This document shows positions 30,714 through 37,495 of a DNA stretch of 37,495 nt, piece by piece. Position 1 is the stretch's first letter; every line of letters begins with the position of its first letter. A program made the translations under genes and the position numbers. The notes under the pieces are model-generated. The model saw only the letters and a program-made list of their open reading frames with translations, did no database searches and was not told the origin of the DNA. Origin of the DNA: Clostridia bacterium (lineage in GTDB: Bacteria > Bacillota_A > Clostridia > Oscillospirales > CAG-272); assembly GCA_017501345.1 (NCBI GenBank), contig JAFVXC010000039.1, forward strand, positions 1 through 37,495, read 5' to 3'.

Positions 30714-30758
30714 TTGCATTTTTTCCACTTGTCGTGTATAATAGTTGTCGTGTATAAT
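30714..30758 (+). promoter_or_regulatory. Tandem promoters of the AEC transporter gene
   Basis: TTGCAT (30714-30719), 17 bases, TATAAT (30737-30742) is the first. The 16-base block TTGTCGTGTATAATAG is duplicated exactly (30729-30744, 30745-30760), making a second TATAAT at 30753-30758 with TTGTCG (30729) 18 bases ahead. Confidence 0.7.
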
Positions 30759-30769
30759 AGGATGTATAC

Positions 30770-30799
30770 ATTATAGCACGGACGTAGGGTCCCGTGCAA
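30770..30799 (-). promoter_or_regulatory. Promoter of the DUF6062-mnmM-VanY operon
   Basis: Minus strand: TTGCAC (30799-30794), 18 bases, TATAAT (30775-30770). Its transcript would run through the tandem plus-strand promoters, so the two directions may interfere. Confidence 0.7.
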
Positions 30800-30849
30800 G
30801 GGCTTTTTTGTGAATTATTTCGCTTTTCCCGAATTTTGGAGGTCGTATT

Positions 30850-31881
30850 TTGTTTTCCACCCTGATCTTTGCGTTTGAGGCGGTTTTTCCGCTCGTCTTC
30901 ATCATCTTCCTCGGATATTGGTTCCGACGGATCGGACTTTTTTCGGAGGAATTTCTTTCGAAGGGGTATAGCTTCAGCTTCCGCGTGGCACTTCCGTGCC
31001 TGCTCTTTTGTAACGTCTATTCGATCGAAAGCCTCTCCGATATCGACTTCCGTACGGTGCTGTACACGATGGCGGTCGTCATTCTGCTTTTTGTCATCGG
31101 TACGATGATCGCAGTTTCGGTGATCCCCGACAAGCGTCAAAGGGGCGTGGTCGTGCAGTGCTTTTTCCGCTCAAACTGCGCGATCCTCGGCATCTCGCTC
31201 ACCGAGTCGCTCGGGGGGGCATCGGCGCTTCAGTGCGCGGCTGTCGTAACCGCGTTTACGATCCCGCTGTTCAATATCCTCGCAGTGGTCTCCCTGTCGG
31301 TGTTCTGCGGTGAGAAGCGGGAGGGGCGGCGCGGACTCCTTGCGATTGATTGGAAGGACGTCTGCCTGAAGATTGCAAAAAATCCGCTTATTATCGGTGT
31401 CTGCCTCGGGCTTCTTTGCCTTGTCGTCCGCTCCTTTATCCCCGTAAACGGTGCGGGGGAAAAGGTATTCCTCCTTTCAAAGCAGCTCGGTTTTTTGTAT
31501 TCGGTCGTGCAGAGTCTTGCGAAGATCGCGTCCCCCTTTATGCTCCTCGTTCTCGGCGGGCAGTTTACCTTCTCTGCGGTAAAGCGGATGAAGAAGCAGA
31601 TCCTGATCGGAACGACGGCGCGCATTTTGCTCGCGCCCGTGCTTGCGATCGGTCTCGGCTATCTTCTGTCGGAGTGCGGTGTGCTTTCGCTCGGCACTTC
31701 GGAATATGCCACCTTTATCGCTGTATTTGCGACTCCCGTTGCGGTGTCGTCCGCAATTATGGCGCGTGAGATGGGGAATGACGATATCCTCGCAGGGCAG
31801 CTCGTCGTCTGGACGAGCATCGGCTCGGTCTTTACGATCTTTCTGCTTGCAACGCTGCTCCGCCTGCTCGGATTCCTCTGA
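30850..31881 (+). CDS. AEC family transporter, TTG start
   Basis: The 343-residue membrane protein has about ten helices in two halves, matching the auxin efflux carrier family: LGYWFRRIGLFSEEF near the N-terminus, FRSNCAILGISL in the middle, ILVLGGQF-like LLVLGGQFTF and the C-terminal FATPVAVSSAIMAREMGNDDILAGQ. Bacterial members export or take up small organic acids such as malate. The reading frame starts with TTG at 30850, 7 bases after GGAGG; no ATG is near, so TTG is used. It may be regulated through the crowded divergent promoter region upstream. Substrate unknown. Confidence 0.88.
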   Translation: MFSTLIFAFEAVFPLVFIIFLGYWFRRIGLFSEEFLSKGYSFSFRVALPCLLFCNVYSIESLSDIDFRTVLYTMAVVILLFVIGTMIAVSVIPDKRQRGVVVQCFFRSNCAILGISLTESLGGASALQCAAVVTAFTIPLFNILAVVSLSVFCGEKREGRRGLLAIDWKDVCLKIAKNPLIIGVCLGLLCLVVRSFIPVNGAGEKVFLLSKQLGFLYSVVQSLAKIASPFMLLVLGGQFTFSAVKRMKKQILIGTTARILLAPVLAIGLGYLLSECGVLSLGTSEYATFIAVFATPVAVSSAIMAREMGNDDILAGQLVVWTSIGSVFTIFLLATLLRLLGFL

Positions 31882-31932
31882 CGCCTTTTGTACTTTTTGC
31901 CGCAATTGCAATGCGGAATGCAAAATTTGCTA

Positions 31933-31961
31933 TTGCATTTCGTTTTTGGCAGAGATATAAT
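31933..31961 (+). promoter_or_regulatory. Promoter of the CE15-like esterase gene
   Basis: TTGCAT (31933-31938), 17 bases, TATAAT (31956-31961). Confidence 0.82.
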
Positions 31962-31998
31962 GATGACATCCTAACTTATTTATACAGGAGGAAAAATA

Positions 31999-33081
31999 AT
32001 GTCTGTTATCGAGTCCTTGCTGAGCGAGCGTAAGCTTCCCGCGCTCCTCCGCTTTGCGGACGGCTCTCCCGTTACGCGCGAAAGCTTCGGAGAACGCAGA
32101 AAAGAGCTCCTTCGGATTCTCGATCGCGAGATCTACGGAACGGCACCCGAGGCGCCTTCGGAGGTGCGCGCGACTGTGGTGAAGCCGGATAAAAAGAAAT
32201 ACGGCAACTATGCGGGGAAGGCGCGGATCTCCGATCTTTCGCTTTCCTTTGACACCGATATGGGCGAGTTTTCCTTTCCCGCAGTCGAGGTCGTGCCGAA
32301 ATCGGACGGGAAGCTTCCTGTCTTTGTTTTTCTGAATTTCCGCCCCGACGTACCCGACCGTCATTATCCTGCCGAGGAGATCGTCGACGGGGGATGCGCA
32401 GTGGTGCGCGTCTGTTATAAGGATATCACCGACGACGCGGACGACGGCTTCTCGACGGGTATCGCCCCGATGTACGACCGCGAGAAATACACGTGGGGCA
32501 AGATCCGTATGTGGGCGTTCGCCGCGAGCCGCGTGATGGATTACCTTGAAACCACCGATTACGCCGATCTTTCGCGCGTTGCGGTGATCGGACATTCGCG
32601 CCTCGGTAAGACCGCCCTCGTCGCGGCGGCGTATGACGAGAGATTTGCCCTCGCCTGCTCGAACGACAGCGGATGCTCGGGCTCTGCGATCACAAGAGGG
32701 AAGGGCGGAGAGGACGTCAAGGCGATCACGAGCCGCTTCCCGTATTGGTTCTGCGAGGCGTATCAGCAGTATGCACAAAGGGAGGACGAGCTGCCCTTTG
32801 ACCAGCACTTCCTCATCGGCGCGATCGCACCGAGGCCCGTGTCGATCGGCTCTGCCGACGGGGACCCCTGGGCGGATCCCAATTCGGAATTTCTCGGGGC
32901 GTGTGCGGCGTCGGAGGCGTGGGAGCTTCTCGGTGAGCGCGGCTTCGTGCATCCCGACCGCCTGCCCGAGACCGGCGACGTCCTGACGGAGGGGCGGGTC
33001 TCCTATCATCTTCGCGCAGGACGGCACTACCTCGCGAGGAACGACTGGCACGTCTATCTTGACGTGATCAAAACGCTTTAA
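31999..33081 (+). CDS. CE15-like glucuronoyl esterase / alpha/beta hydrolase
   Basis: The 360-residue alpha/beta hydrolase has the nucleophile elbow G198-H-S200-R-L-G-K, the form GxSRxGK shared by bacterial CE15 proteins. SNDSGCSGSAITRGKGGE follows as in that group, then DQHFLIGAIAPRPV, SADGDPWADPNSEF (acid side) and the C-terminal RAGRHYLARNDWHVYLD (H343 likely catalytic). CE15 enzymes cut the ester between 4-O-methyl-glucuronate on xylan and lignin alcohols. Here no signal peptide is present, so it would act on small imported esters inside the cell; another ester substrate is possible. AGGAGG lies 7 bases before the start. The GH10 xylanase 2 kb downstream supports a glycan role. Confidence 0.8.
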   Translation: MSVIESLLSERKLPALLRFADGSPVTRESFGERRKELLRILDREIYGTAPEAPSEVRATVVKPDKKKYGNYAGKARISDLSLSFDTDMGEFSFPAVEVVPKSDGKLPVFVFLNFRPDVPDRHYPAEEIVDGGCAVVRVCYKDITDDADDGFSTGIAPMYDREKYTWGKIRMWAFAASRVMDYLETTDYADLSRVAVIGHSRLGKTALVAAAYDERFALACSNDSGCSGSAITRGKGGEDVKAITSRFPYWFCEAYQQYAQREDELPFDQHFLIGAIAPRPVSIGSADGDPWADPNSEFLGACAASEAWELLGERGFVHPDRLPETGDVLTEGRVSYHLRAGRHYLARNDWHVYLDVIKTL

Positions 33082-33094
33082 TACAGGATCGCGC

Positions 33095-33136
33095 AGAGCC
33101 GCTTCTCTCATATAGAGAGGAGCGGCTCGTTTTTTT
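33095..33136 (+). terminator. Terminator after the CE15-like gene
   Basis: GAGCCGCT and GAGAG arms pair with CTCTC and AGCGGCTC around ATATA, followed by seven T residues. Confidence 0.9.
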
Positions 33137-33186
33137 ACATATTTTGTGCTTGAAGCAGAGTAAAGAAACACTTTTCTTGTCGCATC

Positions 33187-33215
33187 TTGACAAAGGAGAA
33201 GAAAAATAGTATAAT
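33187..33215 (+). promoter_or_regulatory. Promoter of the csoR-type gene
   Basis: TTGACA (33187-33192), 17 bases, TATAAT (33210-33215). No classic G/C-rich CsoR palindrome is visible in the 40 bases before the start codon. Confidence 0.9.
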
Positions 33216-33255
33216 ACAGTTATATTTGTATGTTTGAACCGACGGAGGACACCCG

Positions 33256-33531
33256 ATGAAACAGTGTATGGACAGTGCGAATCTGCACAGAAGATTTGCC
33301 CGCATTATGGGGCAGCTCCAGGCGATCGACCGAATGATCGACGAGGATATCCCGTGTGAGGATATTCTGGCACAGATCAATGCCGCCAAATCGGCGCTCA
33401 ATAAGGCAGGGCAGGTCGTCCTTGAGGGACATATCAAGCATTGCGTCAAGGACGGCCTTGAGCACGGCGATGCGGAAAAGACCATCGAGCAGTTCACGAA
33501 GGCGGTAGAGCGCTTCGCCAATATGCAGTAA
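33256..33531 (+). CDS. CsoR/FrmR family metal-sensing repressor (copper-type ligands)
   Basis: The 91-residue all-helical protein matches the CsoR family: RFARIMGQLQAIDRMID, then PCEDILAQINAAKSAL and GHIKHCV. C34, H59 and C63 have the same spacing (25 and 4) as the Cys-His-Cys copper(I) site of CsoR. Such repressors let go of DNA on binding Cu(I), though some members sense other thiophilic agents. No copper ATPase or chaperone gene is near; the next gene, 48 bases downstream on the same strand, is a glycosyltransferase. GGAGG precedes the ATG. It probably controls its own promoter and a copper system elsewhere. Confidence 0.9.
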   Translation: MKQCMDSANLHRRFARIMGQLQAIDRMIDEDIPCEDILAQINAAKSALNKAGQVVLEGHIKHCVKDGLEHGDAEKTIEQFTKAVERFANMQ

Positions 33532-33532
33532 G

Positions 33533-33564
33533 GGGATCGTCGATCCCACCGTAACCACTTACGG
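33533..33564. repeat. Two short dyads between the csoR-type and glycosyltransferase genes
   Basis: GGGATC-GTC-GATCCC (33533-33547) and CCGTAA-CCAC-TTACGG (33549-33564) lie side by side, followed by A residues rather than T. They may be an mRNA processing or stability element, or an operator. Confidence 0.5.
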
Positions 33565-33579
33565 AAAAAAGAAACGACT

Positions 33580-34740
33580 ATGAAAATTCTGATTACAACA
33601 GACCTCTTCACGACCGAAACGAACGGGGTCGTGACCTCGGTGCGCAATCTGCAGAAGGAGCTCACCGCGCGCGGACACGAGGTTCGGATCCTCACGCTGT
33701 CGGAGAATCGGCACAGCAGACGGGACGGAGACGTCTACTACATCCGCTCCGTCCCCTTTGCCGTCTACCCGAACGTACGAATGCCTACGTCGTACAGACA
33801 CCGTCTGATTCGCGAGATCAAGCAGTGGAGACCCGACGTGATCCACAGTCAGTGCGAGTTTTTCAGCCTTCGCTTTGCGAAGTACATCTCCCGCGCAACG
33901 GGTGCACCGATCGTGCACACCTATCACACGATGTACGAGCAGTACGTGAAGTACGTCCTGCCGTCCCGGCGACTTGGCGGTGTGGTCGTGCGCCTCTGCT
34001 CACGTCTGTGGCTGCATCGTGCGCGTATGATCATCGTTCCGACCGCCAAGATCGAGAGGGTCCTGCGGAGCTATAAAATGAAGAATCCGATCCGTGTCAT
34101 TCCGAGTGGGATCTCACTCGAGCAGCACAAGAAGCGGCTTTCGCCCGAGGAGCGTCTCGAAAAAAGACGGCAGCTCGGCATTTCGGACGACTGCATCACG
34201 CTTCTGAATCTCGGGCGGCTCGGTGTCGAGAAAAACGTTGGGGAGATCCTTCGGCTGTATGCAGAGGCGAGGAAAAAGCATAGTAGACTCTGTCTTCTGT
34301 TCGTCGGGGACGGTCCTGCAAAGGAGGATCTTGTGAAGCTCGCGCAGGAGCTCGACGTTTCGGGCAGTGTTATCTTTACAGGAATGGTAAAGCCCTCCGA
34401 GGTACAGGACTACTATCAGCTCGGTGACGTGTTCGTCAGCGCATCCACAAGCGAAACGCAGGGGCTGACCTATATCGAGGCGGCGGCAAACGGGCTTCCG
34501 CTTCTTTGCAGGCGCGATGATTGTCTCGACGGCGTGCTGTGTGAAGGAGAGAACGGCTATTCGTATACGTCGGACGAGGAGTTCCTCACGAGCCTCGACG
34601 GTATGATCGGGGATGCGGATTTCCGAAAAGCCGCAGGGAAGCGGAGCGAGGAGATCGCACGGAGGTTTGATAAGGCGACCTTCGGCGAGAGCGTCGAGCA
34701 GGTCTACCGCGAGGTCCTCTCTGACGAGAGACGGAACTGA
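33580..34740 (+). CDS. GT4 family glycosyltransferase
   Basis: The 386-residue protein has the GT-B two-lobe pattern of family GT4: an N-terminal TNGVVTSVRNLQKEL segment near the glycine-rich loop, HTYHTMYEQYVKY in the acceptor lobe, IPSGIS and LNLGRLGVEKN at the hinge, FVGDGP, and the donor-binding SETQGLTYIEAAANG with E292-x7-E300. It most resembles diacylglycerol glucosyltransferases that make membrane glycolipids (lipoteichoic acid anchors), but a wall or capsule role is possible. It acts at the inner membrane face; no membrane helix is present. The ribosome site is weak (GGAAAA), so it is probably translated from the csoR transcript. Confidence 0.85.
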   Translation: MKILITTDLFTTETNGVVTSVRNLQKELTARGHEVRILTLSENRHSRRDGDVYYIRSVPFAVYPNVRMPTSYRHRLIREIKQWRPDVIHSQCEFFSLRFAKYISRATGAPIVHTYHTMYEQYVKYVLPSRRLGGVVVRLCSRLWLHRARMIIVPTAKIERVLRSYKMKNPIRVIPSGISLEQHKKRLSPEERLEKRRQLGISDDCITLLNLGRLGVEKNVGEILRLYAEARKKHSRLCLLFVGDGPAKEDLVKLAQELDVSGSVIFTGMVKPSEVQDYYQLGDVFVSASTSETQGLTYIEAAANGLPLLCRRDDCLDGVLCEGENGYSYTSDEEFLTSLDGMIGDADFRKAAGKRSEEIARRFDKATFGESVEQVYREVLSDERRN

Positions 34741-34773
34741 ATCCTTCGCTATATAACGCTATATAATAAAGAA

Positions 34774-34831
34774 AAAGCACACCGCTTGGTGAGAGATCAC
34801 TCATACTCTCTCTCTCTCTGCGGTGTGCTTT
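34774..34831. terminator. Bidirectional terminator between the glycosyltransferase and GH10 genes
   Basis: AAAGCACACCGC (34774-34785) pairs with GCGGTGTGCTTT (34820-34831). The loop contains a run of CT dinucleotides (about 34806-34819). A- and T-runs flank the stem, so it works on both strands. Confidence 0.85.
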
Positions 34832-34834
34832 CGG

Positions 34835-36169
34835 TTAAATGCGGATCTCGATCGGATTTCCGCTCTTGTCGAGGGTGAGGGTGCCCGTGCTTGTCACGCC
34901 ATCCTTCGTTACGGTGTATTCGTACTCACCGTAGAAGCCGCGGAAGGATGCCGCGCCCGCGCCACTCGTTGTGAGCGTCTCACGCGTCGTAAAGGTCTCG
35001 TTGATCAGACGGTGGATCGTGTCGTAGGCGGGCTTTTTCGACATATCGAAGCGGAGAAGTCCTCCGTAGTAGACGTTTTCGCCGACCGTCATATCACCCG
35101 GCTCTGCCGCGTGTGCGTAGCCGTCCGCGAGGTTCCAGTAGATGATCTTTTCCATCGCGGGGTGCGAGAACCAGAGCTTGTAAAGGCGCTCGATAATGTC
35201 CGCCTGCAGCTGCTCGTCCTCGGGATCCCACGTGTACGCGGGGATCGAAATCTCGGTGATCTCGAGAGGCTTTCCGAAGGTCGCATAGGTGTCGAGGATC
35301 CAGAGGAGATGCTCGAGATCGTAGAAGTGCGAGGTAAATTCCTTCTCGGGTGTTTTCTTGTTGAACATATGGTACTGGAAGCCGATGACGTCGATGCGAC
35401 AGCCCATCGCGAGGAGCTTTTCGATCTGCATATAATACTGCGACCACTTGCCCGCGTGCGTGTTCCACGAAAGGGTGGAGTCCTCATTCACCGCGATCTT
35501 GTTGTTCGGGAAGTATTTTTCCGCAAGCTTGTAGCAGAAGGGCATATAATCGTCCTCGTAGTAGAAGGGCGTGTTTGCGGTGAAGCGTCCCGATTCGTTC
35601 GTGACCTCGATCGTCGGGATCTTGTCGGCATAACGCTCGGATATCTCGCGGTAGCGCTTTTCGAGAAGCGCCTTCGCCTCATCAATCGACTTTTCGCGAA
35701 GCCACTCGGGGAAGGCAAATTTGGTCGATCCGTATGCAAGACCGTGCTCGCGGGGCTCAATGCCGTTCTCCTCACAGAAACGGATGCAGCGGTCAATGGG
35801 CGGACGGCGGTAAAGCGGCGGGCTGTTTTCCTCGTAGCGGAGCAGTCCCTCCTCGGGCTCGGTCGCTTTCCAATAGAAAGGAAGCGTTGCGAGATTGAAG
35901 AGCTCCTTGAATCGCTCCTTGTAGATCTCGTTCTTCTCGGGCGTCTCAAGCTCGTCGAGCATAAAGATGTTCGCGCCGAAGCGGAAGGCGTGCTTCTTCA
36001 GGCGGACGGAGACCTCCGCGCCCTCGACGGGGGCGCCGTTTTTGTCAACGACGGAGAGGGTGGCATCCCCCTTGCGGTACCGTTCGATGTCGCGTTCAAC
36101 GCGCGCTTCGACCTTCTCATAGCTCTTTTCGATTTTTTTCCGAATGCTGTATCGGTTTGTCTTGATCAT
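34835..36169 (-). CDS. Intracellular GH10 endo-1,4-beta-xylanase
   Basis: The 444-residue enzyme has a helical and small beta N-terminus (about 1-60, a carbohydrate-binding-like strand set ATLSVVDKNGAPVEGAEV). The GH10 barrel follows: FYWKATEPEEGLLRYE, REHGLAYG, the acid/base IEVTNES (E192), and nucleophile LEITEIS (E306), then IIYWNLADGYA. A short C-terminal beta piece ends the protein. The two Glu residues are in place, though VTNE and YG replace the more usual WDVVNE and HLVWH. With no signal peptide it should cut imported xylo-oligosaccharides. GAGGG lies 6 bases before the ATG. It has its own promoter and is divergent from the AraC gene, its likely regulator. Confidence 0.88.
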   Translation of the reverse strand: MIKTNRYSIRKKIEKSYEKVEARVERDIERYRKGDATLSVVDKNGAPVEGAEVSVRLKKHAFRFGANIFMLDELETPEKNEIYKERFKELFNLATLPFYWKATEPEEGLLRYEENSPPLYRRPPIDRCIRFCEENGIEPREHGLAYGSTKFAFPEWLREKSIDEAKALLEKRYREISERYADKIPTIEVTNESGRFTANTPFYYEDDYMPFCYKLAEKYFPNNKIAVNEDSTLSWNTHAGKWSQYYMQIEKLLAMGCRIDVIGFQYHMFNKKTPEKEFTSHFYDLEHLLWILDTYATFGKPLEITEISIPAYTWDPEDEQLQADIIERLYKLWFSHPAMEKIIYWNLADGYAHAAEPGDMTVGENVYYGGLLRFDMSKKPAYDTIHRLINETFTTRETLTTSGAGAASFRGFYGEYEYTVTKDGVTSTGTLTLDKSGNPIEIRI

Positions 36170-36223
36170 ATCGATCCCTCACTTTCTCCGTCCTGCGTGT
36201 GGACGGTGCTGCTCTTTGATTCT

Positions 36224-36252
36224 ATTTTAGCAGATTTATCGCGCCTGAACAA
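36224..36252 (-). promoter_or_regulatory. Promoter of the GH10 xylanase gene
   Basis: Minus strand: TTGTTC (36252-36247), 17 bases, TAAAAT (36229-36224). Only 22 bases separate its -35 from that of the AraC gene. Confidence 0.75.
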
Positions 36253-36274
36253 CCCCATTTTCGCGCATAAAGGG

Positions 36275-36303
36275 TTGATTTTCGCAACCATTTGTGGTAT
36301 AAT
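36275..36303 (+). promoter_or_regulatory. Promoter of the AraC-type gene
   Basis: TTGATT (36275-36280), 17 bases, TATAAT (36298-36303). The transcript would start near 36310, giving a leader of only 20-30 bases. Confidence 0.83.
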
Positions 36304-36329
36304 GTGAAAAATCGAGTTACCACGGGGAG

Positions 36330-37115
36330 GTGGATTCCATATTACCCGAAAATATTGCAGTTGAGCTGCACGACGTTTTTCTCTATCACGGCAAGGCGAG
36401 GCGAACGCATACGCCCGCACGGTCCTTTTCAGTCTTGTCCTTCCGTCTGTCAGGCGGGAGCGTTTTTCACGTCGGCGACAGAGCGTGTGAGGCACCTGAG
36501 GGAAGTGTGACGTATATTCCCGCAGGGCAGGACTATACGCGCGTCCCGCAGGCAGAGGAGGAGATCGCAGTCTTTCACTTTACAGTGCACGGCGTGGATG
36601 CCAAGCATCTGGCGGTCTATCTACCGAAGGATACTGACGGAAGCCGAGCGCTTTTTCTTGAAGCACTCCAACTCTTCGAGGAGCGTCCGATCGGTTATCG
36701 CTATGCGGCAACGGCAGTTTTTTATCGCATTCTCGCAATGCTGACGGCGGACGGTGCTCCATCCGATACGGCGACCGAGGGACTTGCCGCGCGTGCCGCG
36801 GGAATGATCGGACGGCGCTTTGCGGATCCTGAGCTGTCGGTCGCGTTGATCGCCGAGGCACTGTACGTCAGCGAGGCGTATCTCCGCCGTGTTTTCTGTA
36901 AGGAGTATGACAAAAGCCCCAAGGCGTATCTTTCTGAGGTTCGGATCTCACACGCGCGCTCGATGCTCGGAACGGGGTACTACTCGCAAAAGGAGGTCGC
37001 CGAGCGATGCGGCTACAGCGACGTCAAGTATTTCAGGATCGCCTTCGCCAAAAAGACGGGCGAAACACCCTCCGAATACGCAAGGCGGTGTGGCGGGGAA
37101 GAACGGGTACGGTGA
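36330..37115 (+). CDS. AraC family transcriptional regulator, unusual start
   Basis: The 261-residue protein has an N-terminal cupin-like sensor half (FRLSGGSVFHVGDRAC, GSVTYIPAGQDYTR) and a C-terminal pair of HTH motifs (SVALIAEALYVSEAYLRRVF and KEVAERCGYSDVKYFRIAF, ending TGETPSEYARR), the AraC/XylS signature. It lies divergent to the GH10 xylanase and probably switches it on when xylan products are present. The start is odd. GTG at 36330 overlaps the only good ribosome site (GGGGAGG, 36324-36330), while an in-frame ATA at 36339 stands 8 bases after it, the ideal gap. No ATG or TTG is suitably placed. Coordinates use GTG; true translation may begin at ATA. Confidence 0.87.
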   Translation: MDSILPENIAVELHDVFLYHGKARRTHTPARSFSVLSFRLSGGSVFHVGDRACEAPEGSVTYIPAGQDYTRVPQAEEEIAVFHFTVHGVDAKHLAVYLPKDTDGSRALFLEALQLFEERPIGYRYAATAVFYRILAMLTADGAPSDTATEGLAARAAGMIGRRFADPELSVALIAEALYVSEAYLRRVFCKEYDKSPKAYLSEVRISHARSMLGTGYYSQKEVAERCGYSDVKYFRIAFAKKTGETPSEYARRCGGEERVR

Positions 37116-37202
37116 ATTTCTACCATTATAATATACTGAACGCACCTTCAAAAAGCGCTTGGAAAAAACTCAAAAAAATTTCAAAAACTTTCAAAAAACC
37201 TC

Positions 37203-37231
37203 TTGACAAGAAAAAAGGTATGTGCTATAAT
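37203..37231 (+). promoter_or_regulatory. Strong promoter P1 with A-tract upstream element
   Basis: TTGACA (37203-37208), 17 bases, TATAAT (37226-37231). Phased A/T runs lie upstream (37168-37200), like an UP element. Confidence 0.93.
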
Positions 37232-37354
37232 GTCAAGGCTGTCGCGAAAGCGGGGCAGAATACACGAGCCTCGGACAAGCCGAAGGGTATTGAAAGCGGA
37301 CAAACGGATCGAGAAAAAACCTCGAAAAAATTTGAAAAACTTTTCAAAAACCTA

Positions 37355-37383
37355 TTGACAAGCCTGAAGTGATGTGGTATAAT
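37355..37383 (+). promoter_or_regulatory. Strong promoter P2 with A-tract upstream element
   Basis: TTGACA (37355-37360), 17 bases, TATAAT (37378-37383), 152 bases after P1. The A-tracts upstream and the CAAGG...CGCGAAA...GCGGG leader after it repeat those of P1, so the promoter unit is duplicated. Confidence 0.93.
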
Positions 37384-37495
37384 AACAAGGTCGGCGCGAA
37401 AAGCGGGCGACGAACGGTCATTGAAAATTGAACAATAAGAGATAAAGTACAAAGCAACGACTTGCGGATCTACGGATCTGCGAATCAAAGATATG

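Larger units (their letters stand above)
37116..37495 (+). other. Leader region, probably of an rRNA operon
   Basis: No gene in this stretch. It holds two tandem consensus promoters with A-tract sequences, then a leader with ATTGAAAATTGAACAAT (about 37419-37435), which resembles sequence preceding rRNA genes in Bacillota, and a repeat of GCGGATCT/CGGATCTGCG at about 37463-37484. The gene driven lies beyond the window, so the rRNA call is inference. Confidence 0.6.

Noticed and set aside
33216..33255. CsoR operator palindrome
   Set aside because: No G/C-rich dyad of the known CsoR type was found in the leader.
34806..34819. CT dinucleotide run as a phase-variable tract
   Set aside because: It lies in the loop of a terminator outside any coding sequence, so length changes would not shift a frame.
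34823..36307. Plus-strand open frame (494 residues) opposite the GH10 gene
   Set aside because: The minus strand encodes a clear GH10 enzyme; the plus frame has no domain and runs through the terminator and both promoters.

Overview
The window looks like chromosomal DNA of an uncultured, Gram-positive, probably gut-dwelling Clostridia (Bacillota). The signs are strong AGGAGG ribosome binding sites, many TTGACA/TATAAT promoters with a 17-base spacer, a moderately high GC content, and typical low-GC-phylum families: SipW-type secretion signal, CsoR, YfmF/YfmH, DUF1934, MnmM (YtqB), DUF6062, GufA-type ZIP and a BofC-like C-terminal domain. Intergenic hairpin repeats of a kind I associate with gut Clostridia are frequent. 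No phage, CRISPR array or complete insertion sequence was seen.

Layout. 1-2512: a secreted beta-helix protein with a SipW-class signal, then terminators. 2582-3691 (minus): a two-domain SGNH esterase. 3853-4536: a tRNA-Leu gene with its promoter, followed by an unusual tandem array carrying fragments of the tRNA 3' end; 4540-4930 is hairpin-rich non-coding DNA. 4935-9514: a dual-HTH LuxR-type regulator with dyad operators, a small Cys-rich protein, and a long membrane-anchored coiled-coil surface protein with five 216-base repeats. 9550-12173 (minus): a ZIP metal transporter and an amidohydrolase. 12233-12842: a tRNA-Thr/tRNA-Tyr operon followed by a second array built from tRNA 3' ends and terminators. 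13027-17093 (minus): two lipoproteins and a class A penicillin-binding protein. 17265-18802: a BofC-like protein and an unknown protein. 18820-19125: an IS200/IS605-like relic. 19138-19764 (minus): a PAP2-like membrane protein.

20057-25512 is a tightly packed housekeeping operon: DUF1934 protein, YfmF, YfmH, Lgt, FolD, with stop/start overlaps at three of the four junctions. 25611-27384 is a large membrane protein of unknown function. 27532-30661 (minus) is DUF6062 protein, MnmM tRNA methyltransferase and a zinc-ribbon/VanY carboxypeptidase. 30714-34740 (plus) holds an AEC transporter, a CE15-like esterase, and a CsoR regulator with a GT4 glycosyltransferase. 34835-37115 is a divergent pair: an intracellular GH10 xylanase and an AraC regulator. 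The window ends in two tandem strong promoters with A-tract upstream sequences, most likely the start of an rRNA operon.

How the genes fit together. PBP1, the VanY carboxypeptidase, Lgt, the lipoproteins and the two large surface proteins build the envelope. The GH10 enzyme, the CE15-like esterase and the SGNH esterase suggest use of substituted xylan or its oligosaccharides inside the cell, with the AraC protein as local regulator. The most unusual content is non-coding: at two unrelated tRNA loci the tRNA 3' end plus a terminator-like hairpin has been copied in tandem behind the tRNA, separated by structured spacers.
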